NCBI RefSeq assembly: GCF_024586915.1
Contig: NZ_JANBVS010000002.1
Span: 434,001-498,000, forward strand
Length of the DNA: 64,000 nt
Source: Bradyrhizobium sp. SRS-191
GTDB lineage: Bacteria; Pseudomonadota; Alphaproteobacteria; Rhizobiales; Xanthobacteraceae
Reading direction: 5' to 3'
Shown here: in pieces, positions 53,564 to 62,744 of the stretch
Position numbering within the stretch: position 1 is the first letter of the stretch
Layout of the letters: every line of letters starts with the position of its first letter
Notes under the pieces: generated by a model
The model's database searches: none
What the model was told of the DNA's origin: nothing
Seen by the model: the letters and a program-made list of their open reading frames with translations, nothing else
Made by a program: the position numbers and the translations under genes

Positions 53564-55165
53564 ATGAGCGCGATGCTGCAATCCGATGTCGTCATCGCCG
53601 GCGGCGGCCTCGCCGGCATCGTCACCGCGCTCGAGGCGCTGCGCGCCGGCAAGTCGGTCGTGATCGTCGATCGCGACACGCCGGAACGCTTCGGCGGCTT
53701 GGCGCTGTGGGCGTTCGGCGGCATGGCGCTGGTCGGCACGCCGTTGCAGGCGCGCATGAGAATTCCGGATACACCGGAGATCGCGCTGCGCGACTGGATC
53801 AGGTTCGGTGAGCTCGACGCAAGCGAGCACTGGCCGCTGCAATGGGCGCGCTACTACGTCGAGCATTCGCGCAGCGAGGTCTACGACTGGCTCTCGTCGC
53901 ATGGCGTGACCTTCATGCCCGCGGTGAACTGGGTCGAGCGCGGCCTCGATGGCGACGGCAATGCTCTGCCGCGCTATCACATCGTCTGGGGTACCTCGCA
54001 GCGGCTCACGCGGGTGATGATCGGCGCGATGCGCGCGGCTGACAGCGGCGGCCGGCTGACGGTGCTGCACCGTCATCGCGTCGTCAGCCTGGATCGCGCA
54101 GGCGGCGCCGTGTCGGGCGTGGTGGCCGTCAATGAGGAGACCAGCGCCGATGTCCGTATCGCCGCGCCGCTGACGGTGCTCGCGATGGGCGGCATCAATG
54201 GCAGCCACGCGGAAGCCCGCGCGAACTGGGTGAAGGGACGGCCGCTCCCCGCATCCATGCTCAACGGCGCGCATCCGTTCGCCGACGGCAAGCTGCATCA
54301 TCATGCGGCCGAGACGCTCGGGGCCGAGATCACCCACGCGGGCGAGATGTGGAACTACGCCGCGGGTATCCCGCATCCATTTCCGCATTTCGAGGGCCAT
54401 GGCTTGTCGCTGGTGCCGTGCAAATCAGCGCTGTGGCTCAACCATCGCGGCGAGCGCATCGGGCCGCAGCCGCTGGTCACAGGGTTCGACACCCACGATC
54501 TCTGCCAGCGCGTCGCCGCGCAGGAGAAGCCGTATACGTGGCATCTTCTGAACTGGCGCATCGCTGCCAAGGAGTTTGCCATCTCCGGCGCCGAGCACAA
54601 CCCCCGCATCCGCGAGCGGCAGATGCCGATGTTCCTCAAGGAGACGCTGCTCGGCAATCATCGCCTGGTGAGGCAGATGCAGCGCGAGAGCCGGCATTTC
54701 CTCGTCGAGGAGACGCTGGCCGGCCTCGCGGCAAAAATGAACGCGCTCACAGGCACTGACGACGTCAAGCCCGAGGTGCTGCAAGCGACGGCCGATGCCT
54801 TCGATGCCAACTTCGCAAACGGAGACAAGCTCCACAATGATGATCAGATCCGCCGCATCCTGCACGCGCGGCAGTGGGGACCGGACAAGCTCCGCACCTG
54901 CAAACCGGCGCCGCTGCAGATGAGCGGGGCAGGGCCTTACATCGCCATCCACATGCAGCTCATCACCCGCAAGAGCCTCGGCGGTCTCAAGACCGATCTG
55001 CAGAGCCGGGTGCTGGATGCCGCGGGCACGCCGATCAGCGGCCTCTACGCCGTCGGCGAAGCCGCCGGCTTCGGCGGCGGCGGCGCCTCCGGCAAGCGCT
55101 CGCTGGAAGGCACGTTCCTGCCAGGCTGCATCCTGACCGCACGGGCGGCGGTAAAAGCGATGTGA
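53564..55165 (+). CDS. FAD-binding dehydrogenase (fumarate reductase/KsdD-like)
   Basis: A 533-residue flavoprotein with an N-terminal dinucleotide fold (VVIAGGGLAGIVTALEALRAGK, residues 9-30) and the C-terminal FAD segment GLYAVGEAAGFGGGGASGKRSLEGTFLPGC. The body matches the flavoprotein dehydrogenase family that includes 3-ketosteroid dehydrogenase relatives. It follows the ThDP gene by 1 nt, so the pair is an operon. The substrate is unknown. Confidence 0.88.
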   Translation: MSAMLQSDVVIAGGGLAGIVTALEALRAGKSVVIVDRDTPERFGGLALWAFGGMALVGTPLQARMRIPDTPEIALRDWIRFGELDASEHWPLQWARYYVEHSRSEVYDWLSSHGVTFMPAVNWVERGLDGDGNALPRYHIVWGTSQRLTRVMIGAMRAADSGGRLTVLHRHRVVSLDRAGGAVSGVVAVNEETSADVRIAAPLTVLAMGGINGSHAEARANWVKGRPLPASMLNGAHPFADGKLHHHAAETLGAEITHAGEMWNYAAGIPHPFPHFEGHGLSLVPCKSALWLNHRGERIGPQPLVTGFDTHDLCQRVAAQEKPYTWHLLNWRIAAKEFAISGAEHNPRIRERQMPMFLKETLLGNHRLVRQMQRESRHFLVEETLAGLAAKMNALTGTDDVKPEVLQATADAFDANFANGDKLHNDDQIRRILHARQWGPDKLRTCKPAPLQMSGAGPYIAIHMQLITRKSLGGLKTDLQSRVLDAAGTPISGLYAVGEAAGFGGGGASGKRSLEGTFLPGCILTARAAVKAM

Positions 55166-55284
55166 TCTCCAAGGCAGCGAAAGCGACGGGACATTCGCGG
55201 AACCGCTGCAAATTTTCCCGCGCGCGGCTGTCGATCCGCTCCCCGCGCGTTCGTCTTCAAGGCATCAGCCATGGAGACCCCCTG

Positions 55285-55908
55285 ATGAAGATCTACTGGA
55301 TCAAGGCCCAGGCCCCGCGCCGCGTGCTGGCGCTGGTCAAGCATCTCGGCGTGCCCGCCGAGTTCATCGACATCACGCGTGGCCTGAAGACCCCTGAGTT
55401 CGCCGCGCTCAATCCCAACATGAAGGCGCCGGTGCTGGTCGACGGCGACACCGTGCTGTGGGAGTCCACCGCGATCATGGCGCATCTGTGCATCCGTGAG
55501 AGCTGCGATATGTGGCCGGCGCGCGATCCGCGGGAGCAGGTCGAGGTGCTGCGCTGGCTGGCCTGGACCGACAGCCATTGGAACCCGGCCGTCGCACCGT
55601 TCTATTTCGAGCACATCGTGCGCAAGAACTTCAGCCTCGGGACGCCGAACCGCGCCGCGCTGGTCGACAAGGTCCCGCCGCTGAAGACCTACGCGTCCGT
55701 GCTCGATGCCCATCTGCGCTCGCACAGCCACATCGCGTGCGATCGACTGACGATCGCAGACTTCGCGGCCGCTTCGATGGCCACCGACTGGCGGGAGGCG
55801 GAGATGCCGCTAGAGTCGTTTCCGAACATCGTGCGCTGGCTCGACGGCCTGATGCGGCTACCGGCCTGGGCCGAGCCGTGGCCGGAGCAGCAGTCGGCCG
55901 CCGCGTAG
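55285..55908 (+). CDS. glutathione S-transferase
   Basis: A 207-residue GST. Thioredoxin-fold N-terminal half (IYWIKAQAPRRVLALVKHLGVPAEFIDI, NPNMKAPVLVDGDTVLWESTAIMAHL) and helical C-terminal half with LTIADFAAASMA. The start is ATG 55285. It is 119 bp after the flavin dehydrogenase and on the same strand, so it may be part of the same unit. The stop TAG overlaps the following palindromic repeat. Confidence 0.9.
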   Translation: MKIYWIKAQAPRRVLALVKHLGVPAEFIDITRGLKTPEFAALNPNMKAPVLVDGDTVLWESTAIMAHLCIRESCDMWPARDPREQVEVLRWLAWTDSHWNPAVAPFYFEHIVRKNFSLGTPNRAALVDKVPPLKTYASVLDAHLRSHSHIACDRLTIADFAAASMATDWREAEMPLESFPNIVRWLDGLMRLPAWAEPWPEQQSAAA

Positions 55909-55957
55909 AGCATGATCCGGAAAAAGTGGAAACCGGTTTTCCGAAAAGATCATGCTC
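55908..55957. repeat. rhizobial palindromic repeat, copy 2
   Basis: GAGCATGATCCGGAAAAAGT ... CCGAAAAGATCATGCTC, a near-perfect 50-bp palindrome of the same family as 50657-50702. Confidence 0.88.
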
Positions 55958-55970
55958 AAACAAAGAGATA

Positions 55971-56008
55971 AGATTATGATGCGCTTCCGTAGAAGCGCAT
56001 CATAATCT
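55971..56008. terminator. perfect hairpin between convergent genes
   Basis: Perfect 16-bp arms AGATTATGATGCGCTT / AAGCGCATCATAATCT with a 6-bp centre, 5 bp before the stop of the convergent IclR gene. The position suggests a bidirectional terminator or mRNA-stabilising hairpin. Confidence 0.6.
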
Positions 56009-56013
56009 GGGCT

Positions 56014-56802
56014 TTACGGCTGCACCGTGCCGTGGCCGAGCTGCTTGGAGATCTCGGCCGCGCAGGCGCGCAGCCGGTTGGCGAGCGGCGATTGCCAGCC
56101 GGCATCGAAGGTGCCGGCGGGTCCCATCGCGGTGATGACCAGCGCGACATGGCCTGCGTGATCGAACACGGGTGCTGCGAAGGCATTGACGCCGGGCAGG
56201 GGATCGCCGACGGCGCGGGCCAGGCCCTGCGCGCGCACCTCGGCCAGCATCTCCGTGACCTTGGGACTCTTCGGCGCGCGCTTCGGATTGTAGCCGACGC
56301 CGAGACGATCGAGCCCGGCGTCGAGCGCGGCCTTGATTGTCTTCGGCGGCAGGAACGCGGCGAAGGCGCGCCCCGTCGCGGTCTCCAGGATCGCCATGAT
56401 CGAGCCGACGCGCATCACGATGTGCACGGCATGGCTCGGCTCCTCCAGCCGCACCACCGTCGGGCCATTGGTGCCCCACACCGCGAGCGACACCGCGTGG
56501 TCGATCGCGCCGGCGAGCGCCGCGATCTTCGGCGTCGCGATCCGCACAGCCGACAGCCGCCGCAGGCTGATCAGGCCGAGCTCGAGCGCCAGCGGGCCGA
56601 TCTCGTAGCGGCCGGTGGTCGCGTCCTGCTCGATCAGGCCGATGCGCGAGAAGCTGACGAGATAGGGATGCGCCTTGGCCGGCGGCAGCCCGGCCTCGCG
56701 CGCGAGGTCGCGCAGCATCATCGGCTCGCCGCTGCGCGCCAGGGCCTGCAGCAACGCGCCGCCGACCTCGATCGACTGGATGCCGCGGCTCTCTCGTCCC
56801 AT
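56014..56802 (-). CDS. IclR-family transcriptional regulator
   Basis: A 262-residue regulator with N-terminal winged HTH (IQSIEVGGALLQALARSGEPMMLRDLAREAGLPPAKAHPYLVSF) and a GAF-like effector domain (SHAVHIVMRVGSIMAILETATGRAFAAFLP ... PVFDHAGHVALVITAMGPAG). It is the last gene of the minus-strand unit SBP-dehydrogenase-SDR-IclR and probably controls that unit in response to its substrate. Confidence 0.93.
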   Translation of the reverse strand: MGRESRGIQSIEVGGALLQALARSGEPMMLRDLAREAGLPPAKAHPYLVSFSRIGLIEQDATTGRYEIGPLALELGLISLRRLSAVRIATPKIAALAGAIDHAVSLAVWGTNGPTVVRLEEPSHAVHIVMRVGSIMAILETATGRAFAAFLPPKTIKAALDAGLDRLGVGYNPKRAPKSPKVTEMLAEVRAQGLARAVGDPLPGVNAFAAPVFDHAGHVALVITAMGPAGTFDAGWQSPLANRLRACAAEISKQLGHGTVQP

Positions 56803-56834
56803 GCCGTGATGTGTCCCCTGGTCCGGCGCCGTGC

Positions 56835-57596
56835 CTACACCGCCAGGAAGCCGCCGTCGACCGGCAAGGTCACGCCATTGACGTAGGACGCCATGTCCGA
56901 GACCAGGAACGCCACCGGGCCTACGAGCTCCTCCGGCTGGCCGACGCGGCCGAGCGGCGTGCGGCTCATGAAGCCGGCGAGCCGCTGTGGATCGTTGCGG
57001 GTGGATTCCGTCATCGCGGTCGCGATCACGCCGGGCGCGATGGCGTTGACGCGGATGCCGTCGGCCGCGAGCTCGCGCGCCAGCGCCTGGGTCAGCGACT
57101 TCACGCCCCCCTTGGACGGCGAATAGCCGAGCGTGTTACTGATGCCGATGAAGGACGCCACCGAGGCAATGTTGACGATCGTGCCGCGCGTCTCGCGCAG
57201 GGCGGCGAGAAACGCGTAGGTGACGTTGAACACCCCGTTGAGATTGACGTCGATCACGCGCTGCCAGTTCTGCGCTGCGCGGGGGGAGTCGATGTTTTCC
57301 CGAATGATGATGCCGGCATTGTTGACGAGAATGGAGACGGCGCCGACCTCGGCGCGGAGCTGTGCCGCCAGTGCCGCGCAGCCCGGGGCATCGGTGACGT
57401 CGAGCGTGTAGGCCCAGGCCTTGCGGCCGTGGCCGCGGATCTCGGCGGTGGTGCGCTCGGCGCCATCAATGTCGATGTCAGTGATGACGACATCGGCGCC
57501 GCGGCCCGCGAGCCCGAGCGCAATCGCGCGGCCATTGCCGTTCGCCGCGCCGGTGACCAGCGCCAGCTTCCCTGCCAACATCTGATGGTCGCTCAT
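56835..57596 (-). CDS. short-chain dehydrogenase/reductase
   Basis: A 253-residue classical SDR. Cofactor motif TGAANGNG (residues 15-22), NNAG (92-95), catalytic S145, Y158 and K162 (YSPSK). An acidic D40 after beta-2 (ITDIDID) favours NAD(H). The start overlaps the stop of the KstD-like gene by 4 bp. It probably oxidises or reduces a hydroxyl/keto group of the pathway intermediate. Confidence 0.93.
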   Translation of the reverse strand: MSDHQMLAGKLALVTGAANGNGRAIALGLAGRGADVVITDIDIDGAERTTAEIRGHGRKAWAYTLDVTDAPGCAALAAQLRAEVGAVSILVNNAGIIIRENIDSPRAAQNWQRVIDVNLNGVFNVTYAFLAALRETRGTIVNIASVASFIGISNTLGYSPSKGGVKSLTQALARELAADGIRVNAIAPGVIATAMTESTRNDPQRLAGFMSRTPLGRVGQPEELVGPVAFLVSDMASYVNGVTLPVDGGFLAV

Positions 57597-59326
57597 GCGG
57601 CGCTCCTCTTGGCGGCACGTTCGGCGAGATGCCGGCCGGCAATGTAGCCGAAGGTCAGCGCCGGTCCCAGCGTGATGCCGGCGCCGGGATAGTTGCCGCC
57701 CATGATACTCGCCATGTCGTTGCCGGCGGCATACAGCCCCTCGATCGGCTGGCCCTGCGCGTCGAGCGCGCGGGCATGTTCGTCGGTGCGGATGCCGGCA
57801 TAGGTGCCGAGATCACCGATCACCATCTTGATCGCGTAGAACGGCCCGTCCTTGATCGGCGCCACGCACGGGTTCGGCCCATGCAGCGCATCGCCCTGGT
57901 AGCGATTATAGGCGCGCGAGCCCTTGCCGAAGCTCGGGTCCTGGCCGAGCGCCGCGTCGGCGTTGAACGCGGCCACCGTGGCTTCAAGCGACATCGCATC
58001 GATCCCGGTCACGCGGGCGAGCTCGGCCAGCGTCGCGCCGCGCTTCAGATAGCCCGTGCTGAGATGATGCCCGAGCGGCATCGGGAACGGCGGCACGCAG
58101 CCGAGGCCATAGCGACGCAAGGAGCGGTGATCGGTGACCAGCCAAGCCGCGATCTCGCGCCCCGGCTTGGCCGTCTTGACCATGGCCTGCACGAAGTCGT
58201 GGTAGGAGTTGCCCTCGTTGGCAAAGCGCACGCCATCGGCGGTCACTGCGATCACGCCCGGCTTGGCGCGGTCGATGAAGTGCGGCATCACGCCCTTGCT
58301 GCCGTCCTCACGCGTGGTGACGGAGACCGGCACCCACGCCGCCGCATGCGGCAGGCCATCCTCGACACGGCCGCCGACGGCTTCCGCCAGCCGCAGGCCG
58401 TCGCCGGTGTTGCCTTTGGGGCCTGGCGAAACATGCTCCTGGCCGGTCGGCGCATGCGGAAACATCGCCCGGCGACGTTCGACATCATGCGGAAAGCCGC
58501 CGCAGGCGAGCACCACGCCGAGCCGCGCATTGACTCGGACACGCTTGCCGTGCCGCGTGACGACCGCGCCGCGCACGGCCTCGCCGTCGCGGATCAGCTC
58601 GGCCACGGGTGACGACAGCCACAAGGGAATGCCGAGGTCGAACGCGGACTTCGCGAGCCGTCCCGCCAGCGCATTGCCGTTGGTGAGCGTCATGCCGCGG
58701 CCATGGCGCAGCACGTCGCGCGCATGCTTCGACAGCCGCTTGGCGACATAGAACGCCGAGGCCAGCGACTTGGTCGCGCGCATGAAGTGGATGATCTCCT
58801 TGCCGGAGCCGAGCATCATGCCGAACACGGTGAGCTCGGGCAGGGGCTGTCCGAGATCCTTGATGTGGTCACCGAGCTCGCGGCCGTCGAACGGCCGCGT
58901 CACCATCGAGCGGCCGCCTTGCGTGCCGCCCGGCGCCTCTGCGTGATAGTCCGGAAAGGTCAGCGGCATGTCGAACTTCAGCGCGGTCTTCCCGGTGAAG
59001 AAGTCGACCGCCTCCGGCCCCCTGGTCAGAAACGCGTCGACGCGCGCGGCGTCGAAAGCGTTGCCGGCCTCGTGGCGCATGTAGGTGCGCGCCAGCTCCG
59101 GCGGCTCGTCGATGCCCCAGGCCTTCGCAAGCGACGTGCCGGGAATCCACAGCCAGCCGCCGGAGCGCGCCGTGGTGCCGCCGAATCGCGGCTCCTTCTC
59201 GGTGACGACGACCTTCAGCCCGGCATGGGCGGCGGTGACCGCCGCCGACAGCCCGGCACAGCCGGAGCCGACCACCAGCACGTCGCAATCATAGGTGTCG
59301 CCGTTGTTGGGACCAGCTCCGCTCAT
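57593..59326 (-). CDS. KstD-like FAD-dependent dehydrogenase
   Basis: A 577-residue flavoprotein of the 3-oxosteroid 1-dehydrogenase type. FAD motif VVGSGCAGLSAAVTAAHAG (from residue 19) with E in VVTEKE, FGGTTARSGGWLWIPG, and the C-terminal hallmark GGNYPGAGITLGPALTFGYIAGRH with the Tyr that faces the ring substrate in KstD. The true substrate may be a steroid or another cyclic ketone. Start at ATG 59326; the frame is open to 59428 within the SBP gene but without family residues. Confidence 0.92.
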   Translation of the reverse strand: MSGAGPNNGDTYDCDVLVVGSGCAGLSAAVTAAHAGLKVVVTEKEPRFGGTTARSGGWLWIPGTSLAKAWGIDEPPELARTYMRHEAGNAFDAARVDAFLTRGPEAVDFFTGKTALKFDMPLTFPDYHAEAPGGTQGGRSMVTRPFDGRELGDHIKDLGQPLPELTVFGMMLGSGKEIIHFMRATKSLASAFYVAKRLSKHARDVLRHGRGMTLTNGNALAGRLAKSAFDLGIPLWLSSPVAELIRDGEAVRGAVVTRHGKRVRVNARLGVVLACGGFPHDVERRRAMFPHAPTGQEHVSPGPKGNTGDGLRLAEAVGGRVEDGLPHAAAWVPVSVTTREDGSKGVMPHFIDRAKPGVIAVTADGVRFANEGNSYHDFVQAMVKTAKPGREIAAWLVTDHRSLRRYGLGCVPPFPMPLGHHLSTGYLKRGATLAELARVTGIDAMSLEATVAAFNADAALGQDPSFGKGSRAYNRYQGDALHGPNPCVAPIKDGPFYAIKMVIGDLGTYAGIRTDEHARALDAQGQPIEGLYAAGNDMASIMGGNYPGAGITLGPALTFGYIAGRHLAERAAKRSAA

Positions 59327-59337
59327 GCCTCGCGCTC

Positions 59338-60549
59338 CTACTTCTTCAACAGCGGGCACTTGGATTCGGAGACCGGCCGGAACGCATCCTCGCCCTTCAC
59401 GGTCTTGACGATCTCCAGATAGTCCCACGGCTCCTTCGACTCCGACGGCTTCTTGACGCGGGCGAGATACATGTCGCGGATCACGCGGCCGTCCTCGCGC
59501 AACTTGCCGCCGTGGACGAAGGTGTCCTCGATCGGCAGCTCGCGCATCTTCGCCATGACAGCCTTGGGTTCATCGGTGCCGGCCGCCTTGATGGCCTTGA
59601 GATAATGCAGCACCGAGCCATAGACGCCGGTCTGGATCATCGTCGGCATCACCTTGGTGCGGGCGTAGAACTTCTTCGACCAGGCGCGGGTGGCCTCGTC
59701 CATGTTCCAGTACGACGCCGTGGTCATGTAGGTGCCCTGCGCGGCGTCGAGCCCGATCGCGTGCACGTCGGTGTCGAACATCAAGAGGCCGACCAGCTTC
59801 TGGCCGCCCTTGACGAGGCCGAACTCGCCGGACTGCTTGATCGCGTTGTCGGTGTCCTGGCCGGCATTGGCGAAGGCGACGACATCGGCCTTCGAGCTCT
59901 GCGCCTGCAAGGCGAACGACGAGAAGTCCGCGGTGTTGGTCGGATGCCTGACGCCGCCCAGGATCGTGCCGCCGAGCTCCTTGATGAAGCGCGTCGCGTC
60001 CTTCTCCAGCTGCTGGCCGAACGCGTAGTCCGCCGTGATGAAGTACCAGGACTTGCCGCCCTGGCCGATCACCGCCGAGGTCGTCACCTTCGACAGGGCG
60101 TAGGTGTCGTAGGTGAAGTGCACGGTGTTGGGGCTGCACAGCTCGTCGGTCAGCGAGCTCGCGCCGGGGCCGGACAGCAGCGCGATCTTGTTGCGCTCGC
60201 GCACCATGTTGTGCACGGCGATGGCAATGCCGGAATTGGGGATGTCGACCACCGCGTCGACCTTGCCGTTGTCGAACCAGTCACGCACCACCGTGGTGCC
60301 GACGTCGGTCTTCATCTGGTGATCGGCGCTGATGATCTCGATCGGCTTGCCGAGCACGGTGGGACCGAACTCCTCGAGCGCCATCTTGGCGGCTTCGACG
60401 GACCCTGGGCCGCTGTTGTCGCGTCCCCAACTGGAGAGGTCGGTCAGCACGCCGATGCGGACTACGTCGTCCGAGACCTGGGCCGATGCGGTGGTCGCGA
60501 TGAATGATGTCGTTGCCAGAAACGCGCAGGCGAGCAGCTGCCGTCGCAT
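59338..60549 (-). CDS. ABC-transporter substrate-binding protein (Leu/Ile/Val-binding fold)
   Basis: A 403-residue exported type I periplasmic-binding protein. Signal peptide MRRQLLACAFLATTSFIATTASA then QVSDDVVRIGVLTDLSSWG. Fold marks: YFITADYAFGQQLEKDATRF and VVAFANAGQDTDNAIKQ. GGAGGATCCTC before the ATG at 60549 decides the start. No permease or ATPase of the HAAT type lies in the window, so this is an orphan binding protein, first gene of the unit with the KstD-like enzyme, which it precedes by 11 bp. Confidence 0.93.
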   Translation of the reverse strand: MRRQLLACAFLATTSFIATTASAQVSDDVVRIGVLTDLSSWGRDNSGPGSVEAAKMALEEFGPTVLGKPIEIISADHQMKTDVGTTVVRDWFDNGKVDAVVDIPNSGIAIAVHNMVRERNKIALLSGPGASSLTDELCSPNTVHFTYDTYALSKVTTSAVIGQGGKSWYFITADYAFGQQLEKDATRFIKELGGTILGGVRHPTNTADFSSFALQAQSSKADVVAFANAGQDTDNAIKQSGEFGLVKGGQKLVGLLMFDTDVHAIGLDAAQGTYMTTASYWNMDEATRAWSKKFYARTKVMPTMIQTGVYGSVLHYLKAIKAAGTDEPKAVMAKMRELPIEDTFVHGGKLREDGRVIRDMYLARVKKPSESKEPWDYLEIVKTVKGEDAFRPVSESKCPLLKK

Positions 60550-60833
60550 GAGGATCCTCCCGGTTCGTCCGCTCTGTCGGCGGTCATGCCAGGAAGTTAG
60601 GCAATGGCAAATAGATTTGTCAATGACGAATGAACGAGGTGCGGCGCACAAGGGGACGGTAGCGACTCATCGGAGTAGGTGTCGGATGCTGCTCGGCGCT
60701 GTCGACGCAGCGGGCGCGTCGCCGTCGCCTCTCGGGGGTGGACAAAGACTGCAAGACAAGTTCGGGATTCCGGGTTCAAGGCCTGCGGCCTTGCCCCGGA
60801 ATGACGGCGTGGGGCGCGGTAAGCGAGTCGGTC
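60550..60833. promoter_or_regulatory. region upstream of the solute-binding-protein operon
   Basis: About 285 bp with the operon promoter (AT-rich patch ATGGCAAATAGATTTGTCAATGA near 60610, with TTTGTCAATG-type repeats) and, at 60768-60802, the palindrome ATTCCGGGTTCAAGGC...GCCTTGCCCCGGAAT. No gene is seen. Confidence 0.5.
60768..60802. repeat. short palindromic repeat (ATTCCGGG type)
   Basis: Arms ATTCCGGGTTCAAGGC and GCCTTGCCCCGGAAT pair with few mismatches around CTGCG. It belongs to a third palindrome family in the window. Confidence 0.75.
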
Positions 60834-61052
60834 CTACACCCGCGGCATGAGCTGCAATTCAAGCAGTGCCAGCCGTTGCATCACCGTCGGGTCCCGCTCG
60901 CCGGTCTTGGCGGTGCGGAGCACCGACTCGGCGAGCCAGGTGACGTGCGTCGAGCTCACAGGCTCCGGCAGGGCGGCAACCGCGCCGTCGAGCGCCTGGG
61001 TCATCAATGCGATCACGTCCGGCGAAAAGGCAGCGTCTGAAAAGTCCTTCAT
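60834..61052 (-). CDS. small conserved hypothetical protein
   Basis: A 72-residue ORF starting MKDFSDAAFSPDVIALMTQALD and ending with the helical TVMQRLALLELQLMPRV. ATG at 61052; an in-frame ATG at 61091 adds 13 residues without support. Its alternating helical composition and normal codon use suggest a real gene. No domain or partner is recognised. Confidence 0.6.
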   Translation of the reverse strand: MKDFSDAAFSPDVIALMTQALDGAVAALPEPVSSTHVTWLAESVLRTAKTGERDPTVMQRLALLELQLMPRV

Positions 61053-61538
61053 AACAGGCTGTCCGCAGCAGGAGATTCGACTGACAATCACGCATTACGC
61101 TGCGAGGCTCGACAATTTCAGCTAAACTAACGCGCCTCGCCGCAGCCCGGTTCCGTCCGGCCGCTGCTTCGGATGCGCAGAAACGCGGATCTCCCATGCG
61201 CAAACTGCCCGTCGAGCCAATCTGCCGCAGGGGCCTCTGCTTGTGTCGTCGGGCAAATCAGGACGATCTTTCCGCGCATCCCGCCTCACATCGGAGGGCG
61301 TTGCGCGCGATCGTCACGACACGCGAGGCGGGGAGCGGTGGCCTGTCGGATCGCAGCGTGCTGTTTGCGCGTGGACGAACGAGTCCGGCAGGACGATGAA
61401 ATCGCAGCGTCCTGGCGCCCCGATGCTGGCGTCAAGTTCGCGAGGGATGCCCATGGGGAGTCCTTGGGGCATCGCGCGGGCGATGGTGGCTACAAGCCCG
61501 GACACCAGGGAGACTGCGTATAAGTCGGAAGCCCATCG
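61053..61538. other. intergenic region without a convincing gene
   Basis: About 490 bp between the small ORF and the palindromic elements. Several short ORFs overlap on both strands, none with coding features. Confidence 0.45.
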
Positions 61539-61640
61539 CGCAGGGAGGGCCGGGTCGTCCGGCTGACCCGTGGTACCTGCCGCCTGCATTTCTTTCGCAG
61601 GCGGGCCACGGACCTCAGTCGAGGTCCGGCCTTCCCTGCG
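61539..61640. repeat. 102-bp palindromic element
   Basis: Outer arms CGCAGGGAGGGCCGG (61539-61553) and CCGGCCTTCCCTGCG (61626-61640) differ at one base; an inner hairpin CCGCCTGC / GCAGGCGG lies at 61580-61604. It is close to the palindromic element at 61763. Confidence 0.8.
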
Positions 61641-61762
61641 CCCTCCTGTTCGAGAGGGTGATCTAATTTGATAGCTCGGGCGCTGACCGCGTCGCGAGAA
61701 GTTTTGACCATGTCTCCAGCAAACGGATTGAAGCGATGGTGGACGGCAGCAGCCCCGGGTTC

Positions 61763-61846
61763 GTCATGGCCGGGCTTGTCCCGGCCATCCACGTCGCACC
61801 GCGTACGCCGAACGACGTGGATGCCCGGGACAAGCCCGGGCATGAC
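61763..61846. repeat. 34-bp-armed palindromic element, copy B
   Basis: Arms 61763-61796 and 61813-61846 around a 16-bp centre, the same architecture and consensus as 14211-14294. Confidence 0.88.
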
Positions 61847-61913
61847 GAGCAAGAGGTGGTGGTCTCCCGCCTCATCAGCACCGAATGCTGTTTCAGCGAC
61901 ACCGAGCTTGCAG

Positions 61914-62744
61914 CTACCCCTTGATGAACGCCAGCAGGTCGGCGTTGATCACGTCGGCATGTGTCGTGGCCATGCCATGCGGGAAGCCCGGATAGGTCTT
62001 GAGCGTCCCATGCTTCAACAGCTTGATGCCGATGCGCGCGGAATCGTCGATCGGCACGATCTGGTCATCCTCGCCATGCATCAGCAGCACCGGCACGTCG
62101 ATTGCCTTCAGATCCTCGGTGAAGTCGGTCTCCGAGAACGCCTTGATGCAGTCATAGTGCGCCTTGGCGCCGCCCATCATGCCCTGGCGCCACCAGTTGC
62201 GGATCACGCCTTCGGAGATCTTGGCGCCGTCGCGGTTGAAGCCGTAGAACGGGCCGGTCGGGATATCCAGGAAGAACTGCGCGCGGTTGGCGGCGAGCGC
62301 CGTGCGGAAGCCGTCGAACACCTCGATCGGCAATCCGCCCGGATTGCTCTCGGTCTTCAACATGATCGGTGGCACCGCGCCGAGCAGCGCTGCCTTGGCG
62401 ACGCGGCCCTTGCCGTGCTTCGCCACGTAGCGCGCGACCTCGCCGCCGCCGGTGGAATGGCCGACGTGAACGGCGTCCTTCAGGTCGAGCTTGGCGGCGA
62501 GTGCCGCGACGTCGGCCGCATAGGTGTCCATCTCGTTGCCGTTCTCGGTCTGGCTCGAGCGGCCATGGCCGCGGCGGTCATGCGCGATGACGCGAAAGCC
62601 CTTGTCGAGGAAGAACAGCATCTGCGCGTCCCAGTCGTCGGACGACAGCGGCCAGCCGTGATGGAAGACGATGGGCCGCCCCGAGCCCCAATCCTTGTAG
62701 AAGATCTGCGTGCCGTCCGATGTCGTCACGAATCCTGAGCTCAT
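61914..62744 (-). CDS. alpha/beta hydrolase, non-heme chloroperoxidase-like
   Basis: A 276-residue hydrolase of the cofactor-free haloperoxidase/esterase group. Oxyanion [11 protein letters not shown], nucleophile S97 in VGHSTGGGE, acid D227 in HGEDDQIVP and H256 in GFPHGM complete the triad. Natural activity is usually esterase or perhydrolase; halogenation is a side activity. It is a single-gene unit with no signal peptide. Confidence 0.93.
   Translation of the reverse strand: MSSGFVTTSDGTQIFYKDWGSGRPIVFHHGWPLSSDDWDAQMLFFLDKGFRVIAHDRRGHGRSSQTENGNEMDTYAADVAALAAKLDLKDAVHVGHSTGGGEVARYVAKHGKGRVAKAALLGAVPPIMLKTESNPGGLPIEVFDGFRTALAANRAQFFLDIPTGPFYGFNRDGAKISEGVIRNWWRQGMMGGAKAHYDCIKAFSETDFTEDLKAIDVPVLLMHGEDDQIVPIDDSARIGIKLLKHGTLKTYPGFPHGMATTHADVINADLLAFIKG

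Noticed and set aside
61490..61924. Short ORFs containing MPGLVPGIHV and AGTSPAM-like segments
   Set aside because: They are translations of the palindromic elements at 61539 and 61763; similar ORFs appear at 14084-14366 over copy A.
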